DNA of 28,494 bases from JBCBTJ01 sp964597685 (lineage in GTDB: Bacteria > Pseudomonadota > Alphaproteobacteria > Caulobacterales > Hyphomonadaceae), in NCBI GenBank assembly GCA_964597685.1, contig CAZQZC010000016.1, positions 1 through 28,494 of the forward strand, read 5' to 3'. How positions within the stretch are numbered: the stretch's first letter is position 1; each line of letters starts with the position of its first letter. Made by a program: the position numbers and the translations under genes. Under the pieces are notes generated by a model. It was not told the DNA's origin. It saw only the letters and a program-made list of their open reading frames with translations, and ran no database searches. Positions 23,101 through 28,494 of the stretch are shown one piece after another.

Positions 23101-24414
23101 TTAGCGCTCCACCAGGCCGGCGCTCAAGGCGTCCAAGGCGTTGTCCAAATCGATCCTGCGTTGCGCGGCGTCCCGCCAATCCGCAAAGGCCTCCACAGCC
23201 GCTCCGTCCAGTTCGGCGAGCCCGGTCAGCGCGTCGTCAAGTTTTCCGTCTACCACGGATCGCTGCGCAGTTTCGATCGTGTCTTTCGTACCGTCGGGCG
23301 ACGCATCGGTCCGACGAACGGTCGCGGCGTCGCCGAACACGTTTCGCACCCAGGCCCATCCGTCGCTTCCATTTGAGGTCGCCGACGCCGCTAAAGCGCG
23401 ATCGGCCACGACATCGAAGCCGTCGCGCAATTCGATTGTCGTCGGCGCGCCCGTTGGCGCAATACGGGCCAAGGTTTCGACATGTGGATCGCCTGGAAAC
23501 GCCCGGACTAGTCCAGTCATTGCCGCCTCAAAGGGACGGCCGCGGCGTGCGAGCGTCTCGACAGCAGACAACGCCACCGCGGCGTCTGCGGCGCTGATGG
23601 CGGCCTCCGCCGATCGCTGCGCCGCCTCGACTGCAGAGCTCGATTCCGCCCCGGTCTCGCGAAGTGCGTCGATCTGAGCCTGAAGCGCGGCCAAGGCCGA
23701 AGGACCGATCGCAGCCGGCTGGGCGGCGGCTTGGGTCGACAGATCGTCTCGAAGGCCCGCGAGCGCAGCTTCGAGCGCGTCGATCCGGCCGATCAGGTCG
23801 TCAGGATCATTAGCAGCTTCAAGGGCGTCAACGCGGTCGCGTAGCTGCAAGACGTCTCGGTTCAAAAGCCGGGGGCTGGTGGCGCTCTCTGAGGCGTCGG
23901 CCTCCTCCAGCTGTTCCACCCGAGCGGCCAAATCGGCAAGCGCGTCGGGATCGAACCCGGATGCGACAACGGCGTCCAACTTGCCTGACATGACGCCCAA
24001 ATCATCGATCAGCGATTGTAATGCGTCGCTCGGCGCGCCCCCTGCCGACAAGGTTTCGGCCTGCTGCGACAGGCGCGTTTCGGCGGCTTGAAGCGCATCC
24101 GACAACCGACCCAGCCGCAATTCTGCATCGCGCTGGGATGCGGCGAGCCGGTCAACCTTCGAAACAACCGCCTCAGGCGGCGCGATCCCTGCGCGTTGTG
24201 CGGCGACCATTGCAGCTGCGCCGCCAGCCGCAGAGAGCGATCCAAGAAGGATGGCGCCAAACCAGCCCAAGCCTCGAGACCGCGGCTTTGGAGCGTCCTT
24301 TTCCGGCTCCGGAGCGGGTTCGAAATCGGCGTCGATTGGCTCCGCCGCATCCGCGGGAACGTCTGGCTCGCCGGTCATTTCGCGGGGCTCCGATTCGGTC
24401 ATCGTCGCGAGCAT
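23101..24414 (-). CDS. mic60: Alphaproteobacterial Mic60 (mitofilin) homologue
   Basis: A 437-residue protein with an acidic, Pro-rich N-terminus, one membrane helix at about residues 50-72 (GWFGAILLGSL then SAAGGAAAMV), and a long coiled coil to about residue 300. The C-terminal part contains FEAAMTGLVRAFPGDPHVET and a helical end. This layout and the position between hemD and hemY-like genes match bacterial Mic60, related to the mitochondrial cristae organiser and shown in other alphaproteobacteria to shape intracytoplasmic membranes. The sequence is low-complexity, so the assignment rests strongly on synteny. Start: ATG 24412-24414, with ATG 24400-24402 possible; neither has a clear ribosome-binding site. 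Confidence 0.78.
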   Translation of the reverse strand: MLATMTESEPREMTGEPDVPADAAEPIDADFEPAPEPEKDAPKPRSRGLGWFGAILLGSLSAAGGAAAMVAAQRAGIAPPEAVVSKVDRLAASQRDAELRLGRLSDALQAAETRLSQQAETLSAGGAPSDALQSLIDDLGVMSGKLDAVVASGFDPDALADLAARVEQLEEADASESATSPRLLNRDVLQLRDRVDALEAANDPDDLIGRIDALEAALAGLRDDLSTQAAAQPAAIGPSALAALQAQIDALRETGAESSSAVEAAQRSAEAAISAADAAVALSAVETLARRGRPFEAAMTGLVRAFPGDPHVETLARIAPTGAPTTIELRDGFDVVADRALAASATSNGSDGWAWVRNVFGDAATVRRTDASPDGTKDTIETAQRSVVDGKLDDALTGLAELDGAAVEAFADWRDAAQRRIDLDNALDALSAGLVER

Positions 24415-24433
24415 ACATGCCGCTGGCCTGCGA

Positions 24434-25150
24434 TCAAACCGGCGGAAACGCCTGTTTCAGGGTTCGAAACAGCAAGTCTTCGTTCGGTTTCGGCGCGATC
24501 ATGACCGGACCATGATGGCCGCCGAGCGGGGCCGACGCTTTGTCAGAGACGGCGATGATCGAAACCGCCGCATGCAAATGCCGGCCAGCCAGCCGTGAGA
24601 ACGCCGCCGCGCCCTTCGCTGAATGGATGAGAACGGCGCAATCCGCCCCGCCCTTGAGCGTTTCAACCGCCTCGTCGGACAAGCCGTCGGCGTCCGCAGT
24701 CTCATAGAGCGGCGCAAAGTCGACGAGAAAGCCGCGCCGCCGCAACGTTGCGGCGAGATCGCCTGCCGCGGCGATGTTGGCGACATGCAAGAGCGGACCG
24801 GCGGCCGGGTCGGCGTCGGTTGTGATCCTATCGGCGAGCGCGTCCGAAGCGCCGTCTGCGTCGACGATGCGGTCGAACCCTGCGTCCCGCGCCGCGGCTG
24901 CGGTCGCCGGGCCGACGCACCAGGCCGTCGGCGCGCGATCGGCGCAGCGTGCGGCGAAGAATCTCACGCCATTCGCACTGGTGAAGATCAGCCCTTGCAG
25001 CCCGGTCGTGTCGAGGTCGGGCGCCGGCTCGGTTTCGCGCAGCTTCAGAGCCGGGCTTTTGATGGGCGTATAGCCCGCAAGCGCGAGACGCGCGACCGTC
25101 TCCGACGCGCCGGGGTCGGCGCGGGTGACGATCACCGGCCGCCCGCTCAC
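24434..25150 (-). CDS. hemD: Uroporphyrinogen-III synthase
   Basis: HemD closes hydroxymethylbilane, with inversion of ring D, to uroporphyrinogen III. The 238-residue protein starts RPVIVTRADPGASETVARLA and has the weakly conserved features of the family: LIFTSANGVRFFAAR (the ~S-x-N-A-V loop), CVGPATAAAARDAGF, and IHSAKGAAAFSRLAG near the C-terminus. HemD sequences diverge strongly, so context matters: it follows hemC directly, with its GTG start (25148-25150) overlapping the hemC stop (GTGA). The gap to mic60 is 19 bases. Confidence 0.93.
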   Translation of the reverse strand: MSGRPVIVTRADPGASETVARLALAGYTPIKSPALKLRETEPAPDLDTTGLQGLIFTSANGVRFFAARCADRAPTAWCVGPATAAAARDAGFDRIVDADGASDALADRITTDADPAAGPLLHVANIAAAGDLAATLRRRGFLVDFAPLYETADADGLSDEAVETLKGGADCAVLIHSAKGAAAFSRLAGRHLHAAVSIIAVSDKASAPLGGHHGPVMIAPKPNEDLLFRTLKQAFPPV

Positions 25151-26130
25151 GGATCGACGAATTGCGGCAGGTCGCCGCCGGCGTCGGCCTTGATCTCTTC
25201 GGCGACGGCGAGGCCGGCCTGGATCAAGGCCTCAATCGACGCATCCGCAGCCAATCGCGCTTCAGCGCGCCATACCTGCGAGCCGTCGGGCGTCAGGACT
25301 TCGCCGCGCAGCAATAAGCCATCCGGCCGCTCGAACAAATGGGCGGCGATCGGCGTTCGGCAGGATCCGTCCAGGCGAGCCAGGAATGCACGCTCCGCAG
25401 AGGCGGCCCTGCGGCTGCCGGCGGATTCATAGGCCGCGCAGGCCGACAACATGTCGTCGGACAGGCGATCCGGACGGCCAACGACGCAGATAATTCCCTG
25501 GCATGCGGCGGGCAGCATCTCGTCAGGATCGATGGCGTGGGCATGTTCGGAAAGCCCAAGCCGATTCAAGCCCGCCATGGCGAGATACGTGGCCGCCGCC
25601 AACCCCTCTTCAAGCTTTCGCATTCGGGTGGCGACGTTGCCGCGAAACGGGACGATCTGCAGGTCTGGCCGCCGGGCGAGCGTTTGCGCCTCCCGCCTGA
25701 GGCTCGCCGTGCCAAGGATGGCGCCGTGGGGCAAATCGTCCAGACACGCAGCATTCGGACTGATCAGGGCGTCGCGCGGATCTTCGCGCGCGGGAAAGGC
25801 CAAAAAGTCCTGGCCGTCGGGCAGGACGCTCGGCACGTCCTTCAGCGAATGGACGGCGATATCGATGCGGCCGTCATCTAGGGCGACGTCCAATTCCTTT
25901 GTGAACAGGCCCTTGCCGCCGGAATTGATCAAGCGCTCGGTCGTCAATTGATCGCCGGTCGTGGTGAAGGTCACGATCTCGCCGCGCAGCGCGCCGCCCG
26001 ACAGGGTCTCCAAGGCGGCAGCGGTCTGGCGCGCCTGGACAAGCGCGAGGGGCGATCCGCGCGTCCCGATGCGCACCGTCGCTTGATCAGCGGCCTGGCC
26101 ATTGTCTTTCGATGTCTGCGCTTCGGCCAT
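25147..26130 (-). CDS. hemC: Porphobilinogen deaminase (hydroxymethylbilane synthase)
   Basis: HemC joins four porphobilinogen molecules into hydroxymethylbilane, the tetrapyrrole precursor. The 327-residue protein has IGTRGSPLALVQA, TTTGDQ, GGKGLFTKELDVALDDGRID and VHSLKDVPS. It then has LGTASLRREAQ, LPAACQGIICV and the cofactor-binding LDGSCRTPIAAH with Cys257, which carries the dipyrromethane. Everything needed is present. About 17 residues precede the family core. Start: ATG 26128-26130; a GTG at 26167 would add 13 residues and reach into the tsaD promoter area, so it is less likely. Divergent from tsaD with 55 bases between starts. Confidence 0.97.
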   Translation of the reverse strand: MAEAQTSKDNGQAADQATVRIGTRGSPLALVQARQTAAALETLSGGALRGEIVTFTTTGDQLTTERLINSGGKGLFTKELDVALDDGRIDIAVHSLKDVPSVLPDGQDFLAFPAREDPRDALISPNAACLDDLPHGAILGTASLRREAQTLARRPDLQIVPFRGNVATRMRKLEEGLAAATYLAMAGLNRLGLSEHAHAIDPDEMLPAACQGIICVVGRPDRLSDDMLSACAAYESAGSRRAASAERAFLARLDGSCRTPIAAHLFERPDGLLLRGEVLTPDGSQVWRAEARLAADASIEALIQAGLAVAEEIKADAGGDLPQFVDP

Positions 26131-26185
26131 CGCCACGTTTTCCCGCTCTTCACCTCTGCCCCCTGACACCGCTACAAGCGCACCG

Positions 26186-27280
26186 ATGATGGATCAAGCG
26201 CGCCGAACGGCGACCATTCTCGGGATCGAGACCAGTTGCGACGAAACCGCCGCCGCGATCGTCCGGCTGTCGGAGGCGGGGCCGACGATCCTGTCCGATG
26301 TCGTTCACGCGCAAATCGACGAGCATGCGGCCTATGGCGGCGTGGTTCCCGAGATCGCCGCGCGCGCCCATGCAGACAAGGCGGACACAATGGTCCGGAT
26401 GGCGCTGGACGGCGCCGGACTGGCGCTCGCCGAGCTCGACGCGGTGGCCGCGACGAGCGGACCCGGCCTCATCGGGGGCGTGCTTGTGGGCATGATGACC
26501 GGCAAGGCGCTGGCGTTGGCCTCGGGCAAGCCCTTCCTGCCGATCAATCATTTGGAAGGCCACGCGCTGTCGCCGCGTCTGTCGGAGGATTGTCCCTTTC
26601 CCTACCTGCTGCTGCTGGCGTCGGGCGGGCATTGTCAGTTTTTGTGGGTCCGCGGCCTGGGCGATTACGTCCGCCTGGGCTCCACTATAGACGACGCCGC
26701 CGGCGAAGCGTTCGACAAGACCGCCAAGGTTTTGGGCCTCGGCTTTCCCGGCGGCCCGGCTGTTGAGCGCCTGGCCGCTTCGGGCGACCCAGATGCGATC
26801 GCCCTGCCCCGGCCGCTGCTTGAGCGCGACACGCTGGACATGTCCTTCGCAGGGCTAAAGACCGCCGTCGCCAGAGCCGCGGAAGCGGAGCCGGTGAACA
26901 AGACCCGTCGAGCCGACATCGCCGCTTCGTTTCAAACCGCAGTTGCAGATATCCTCGCCGCAAAGACGGCGCGCGCGCTCTTGGCGCTGTCCGGCGAGAC
27001 CGTGGAACGCTTCGTCGTCGCCGGCGGCGTCGCCGCAAATCGGGAATTGCGCGTGCGCCTTGAAGCGGCGGCGGCCGAGCGAGGCGCGCGCTTCATCGCC
27101 CCGCCCCTGCGCCATTGCACAGACAACGCGGCGATGATCGCGCTCGCGGGGGCTGAACGCTTCCTCGCAGGCGAGGCAGGCGATCTCGCCTTCGCCGCGC
27201 GTCCGCGCTGGCCTTTGGACGAAAAAAAAGCCGCCCGCGAACCGATTTACGGTTCGGGGCGGCGAGGGGCCAAGGCCTGA
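26186..27280 (+). CDS. tsaD: tRNA N6-adenosine threonylcarbamoyltransferase
   Basis: TsaD transfers the threonylcarbamoyl group to A37 of ANN-reading tRNAs, working with TsaB, TsaE and TsaC. The 364-residue protein has ILGIETSCDETAAAIV (ATP loop), VVPEIAARAH, ATSGPGLIGGVLVG and the metal-binding NHLEGH (His122, His126). LLASGGH, FPGGPAVERLA, SFAGLKTAV, VVAGGVAANRELR and CTDNAAMIA complete the set. Start: ATG 26186 or the adjacent ATG 26189; TACAAG just upstream is a weak -10. Odd feature: the last codons (about residues 349-360) are formed from the hairpin of a minus-strand terminator, giving an atypical EKKAAREPIYGSGRRG-type tail. Confidence 0.97.
   Translation: MMDQARRTATILGIETSCDETAAAIVRLSEAGPTILSDVVHAQIDEHAAYGGVVPEIAARAHADKADTMVRMALDGAGLALAELDAVAATSGPGLIGGVLVGMMTGKALALASGKPFLPINHLEGHALSPRLSEDCPFPYLLLLASGGHCQFLWVRGLGDYVRLGSTIDDAAGEAFDKTAKVLGLGFPGGPAVERLAASGDPDAIALPRPLLERDTLDMSFAGLKTAVARAAEAEPVNKTRRADIAASFQTAVADILAAKTARALLALSGETVERFVVAGGVAANRELRVRLEAAAAERGARFIAPPLRHCTDNAAMIALAGAERFLAGEAGDLAFAARPRWPLDEKKAAREPIYGSGRRGAKA
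27222..27263 (-). terminator. Strong intrinsic terminator inside the tsaD coding end
   Basis: Read on the minus strand, a stem of 14 base pairs with one single-base bulge and a 5-base loop (27230-27263) is followed by eight T residues (27222-27229). This is an excellent Rho-independent terminator. On the plus strand the same bases are tsaD codons with an A-run before, not after, the stem, so it works only for minus-strand transcription from the miniprotein gene, whose stop is about 75 bases upstream. Confidence 0.88.
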
Positions 27281-27338
27281 GCTCTCCGTAGGGGAGAGAG
27301 AGAACCAGGGAGGTCAGGCGCCGCTTGGCCGAATGGGA

Positions 27339-27455
27339 TTAGGCGACGAAGCCCGCAAGCCCGAGCGAGGCGAAGATCACGCCGAATGCGGCGGGTGCGG
27401 CGATGAAGAGAGCGAGAAGGTTCTGGCGGCGTTCGGTGAGCGAGGTGCGGGTCAT
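27339..27455 (-). CDS. 38-residue membrane miniprotein
   Basis: A short reading frame with a charged start (MTRTSLTERRQN) and one long hydrophobic helix, LLALFIAAPAAFGVIFASLG, ending LAGFVA. Basic residues before the helix predict the N-terminus in the cytoplasm. AAAGGA lies about nine bases before the ATG (27453-27455). A strong intrinsic terminator 75 bases beyond its stop, on the same strand, argues that a transcript really runs through it. TTGAAA-16-CATATG at 27509-27536 is a possible promoter. I recognise no family. It sits between tsaD and a TetR gene, convergent with tsaD. Confidence 0.65.
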   Translation of the reverse strand: MTRTSLTERRQNLLALFIAAPAAFGVIFASLGLAGFVA

Positions 27456-27508
27456 GGCGGTGCGTCCTTTGGGTCTTTCAGCGGGCCGGGTGCGTCGGCC
27501 ACGAACGC

Positions 27509-27536
27509 CATATGGGAGACGCAAAACGCTTTTCAA
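27509..27536 (-). promoter_or_regulatory. Possible promoter of the 38-residue miniprotein
   Basis: On the minus strand TTGAAA, 16 bases, then CATATG lies in an AT-rich patch between the TetR stop and the miniprotein start. It would give a leader of about 50 bases. The -10 is poor. Readthrough from the TetR gene is an alternative source of the transcript. Confidence 0.3.
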
Positions 27537-27551
27537 TGAACAATTCGAAAA

Positions 27552-28166
27552 TTATTCAGAATTCACCATTTCGACCGTAACGCCGACGCGCAGCCCGGCG
27601 AGCAGAAGGTCCATGACGCCGTTGAACTCACGCTGCAATTGCGGCAGCTTGAGCCTTGAAAACAATTGCGGAAATCGAAATTTCATGGTCGCCGACTGAA
27701 TCATTTCGGCGGTCTCGTTCGGGTCGGTCATCGGAGCGAACTCGCCGCAATCGACCCCGTCGTTCAGGATTTTTACGAGGTGAATGCGCTCCTGAGCGAG
27801 TTCTTCATTCGCGAATTCAGGGCGATCGTGGGCCAGAACCTCCGCGACTTCCAAGATTTTGGCGTCCCGGTCCAGCTTCTCGAACGTTGATTCCAGCACG
27901 TACCCGATCAACCCGCGGAGTCGCAGTCCGGCCGGACAATTCCGCCGAGCGACCTCCGCATGGATGCGGTTCATCTCGGTGTTGAATTTCCGAGCCATCG
28001 CCTCGGCGATATCAAGCTTGGAGGGAAAGAAGCGGTAGATGTTTCCCGCCGACATGCCACAGTCTTTGGCGATCTCCGACATCGTGGTTTTGGCGTAGCC
28101 GTAATGGGAGATACGCTCCATCGCGGCTTTGAGGATCTGGTCTTTTGTGTCGGCTTTGCTGGTCAT
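27552..28166 (-). CDS. TetR/AcrR family transcriptional regulator
   Basis: A 204-residue one-component repressor. The N-terminal DNA-binding domain (about residues 8-55) reads KDQILKAAMERISHYGYAKT, then TTMSEIAKDCGMSAGNIYRF and FPSK, a standard TetR helix-turn-helix with the FxxK ending. The C-terminal ligand/dimer domain (about 60-204) is helical and contains the segment ILEVAEVLAHDRPEFANEE, seen in YcdC/SlmA-like regulators, so ligand and target genes are unknown. Start: ATG 28164-28166; an in-frame ATG at 28176-28178 is equally possible and neither has a good ribosome-binding site. Divergent from gpsA (75 bases), so it could control gpsA, itself or the miniprotein. Confidence 0.9.
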   Translation of the reverse strand: MTSKADTKDQILKAAMERISHYGYAKTTMSEIAKDCGMSAGNIYRFFPSKLDIAEAMARKFNTEMNRIHAEVARRNCPAGLRLRGLIGYVLESTFEKLDRDAKILEVAEVLAHDRPEFANEELAQERIHLVKILNDGVDCGEFAPMTDPNETAEMIQSATMKFRFPQLFSRLKLPQLQREFNGVMDLLLAGLRVGVTVEMVNSE

Positions 28167-28241
28167 GCACAATGACATGAGGGAAAATAACTGAATGATC
28201 AAGTTTTGCTTCAAGCTTCAGAGCTCCGAAGGAGCGCACGT

Positions 28242-28494
28242 TTGACGGCGATCGATCACATCTGCGTGGCGGGCGGCGGCGCCTGGGGCACGGCCCTGGC
28301 GGTGACAGCGAAGCTCGCGGGGCGGAACGTGTCCGTCTGGGCCATGGAGACCGAGGTCGCCGAAGCGCTCAGCGCCGGCCGGGGCAATCCACTCTACCTG
28401 CCCGGCCTCGACATTCCCGCCATGCCGGCCTCCACGGACATCTCGATACTGGGCGCCGCGGACGCCGTCCTCACCGTCACGCCGGCGCAGCATG
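28242..28494 (+). CDS. gpsA: Glycerol-3-phosphate dehydrogenase [NAD(P)+], N-terminal part
   Basis: GpsA reduces dihydroxyacetone phosphate to sn-glycerol 3-phosphate for phospholipid synthesis. The window holds the first 84 residues. The Rossmann motif is VAGGGAWGTALAVTAKL, followed by VSVWAMETE, then GNPLYLPGLDIP (the N-x-x-Y-L-P-G signature) and ADAVLTVTPAQ. Start is TTG 28242, with AAGGAG seven bases upstream, an excellent match. The usual length is about 330 residues, so three quarters lie outside. In many alphaproteobacteria gpsA directly follows tsaD; here about 960 bases with two minus-strand genes separate them. Confidence 0.94.
   Translation, partial: MTAIDHICVAGGGAWGTALAVTAKLAGRNVSVWAMETEVAEALSAGRGNPLYLPGLDIPAMPASTDISILGAADAVLTVTPAQH

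Noticed and set aside
27282..27300. Terminator of tsaD
   Set aside because: A 6-base-pair CTCTCC/GGAGAG hairpin follows the stop, but no T-run follows on the plus strand.

Overview
The window comes from a GC-rich alphaproteobacterium, most likely of the Caulobacterales/Maricaulales/Parvularculales type (inference). It carries a CcrM-type GANTC methyltransferase, an ETF:ubiquinone oxidoreductase, the hemC-hemD-mic60-hemY cluster, a split glyQ/glyS next to ppdK, and an exact alphaproteobacterial SOS box (GTTC-N7-GTTC). Nearly everything is compact chromosomal housekeeping. I see no transposase, integrase, phage gene, CRISPR array or rRNA. No gene-free stretch reaches 300 bases. A 10-N assembly gap lies inside glyQ.

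Layout, left half. On the minus strand are ppdK (cut by the window edge) and glyS. A plus-strand pentapeptide-repeat gene then separates glyS from a tightly coupled minus-strand operon: glyQ, a DUF2314 lipoprotein, a cupin and a CDGSH iron-sulfur protein, with 1- or 4-base stop/start overlaps. Upstream of glyQ are a 43-residue membrane miniprotein, a TrmN6-like methyltransferase, a DUF2007 protein and a ChrR-like bicupin. A polyprenyl diphosphate synthase gene diverges from these. It converges on an operon of two paralogous TPR lipoproteins, ispE and a WecA/MraY-type glycosyltransferase. These genes make isoprenoid precursor (ispE), long-chain prenyl diphosphate (ispB) and a lipid-linked sugar carrier (WecA-like). 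ETF-QO, which feeds electrons into the quinone pool, lies just beyond.

Layout, right half. On the plus strand are a family-4-like uracil-DNA glycosylase, a TIGR04283-type glycosyltransferase, a TIGR04282/DUF2064-type transferase, a SplB-related radical SAM protein behind an SOS box, and ccrM. A tRNA-Thr(CGT) with its own promoter and terminator follows on the minus strand. Next is the minus-strand heme/membrane operon hemC-hemD-mic60-hemY, divergent from tsaD. Between tsaD and gpsA (partial at the right edge) lie a 38-residue membrane miniprotein gene and a TetR regulator, both on the minus strand. The miniprotein's very strong intrinsic terminator is embedded inside the tsaD coding sequence.

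The least expected items are that embedded terminator, the SOS box at the radical SAM gene, a GANTC site in the ccrM ribosome-binding region, the two unannotated-type miniproteins, and a uracil-DNA glycosylase with only two cysteines. I did not find a convincing wholly new multi-gene system.
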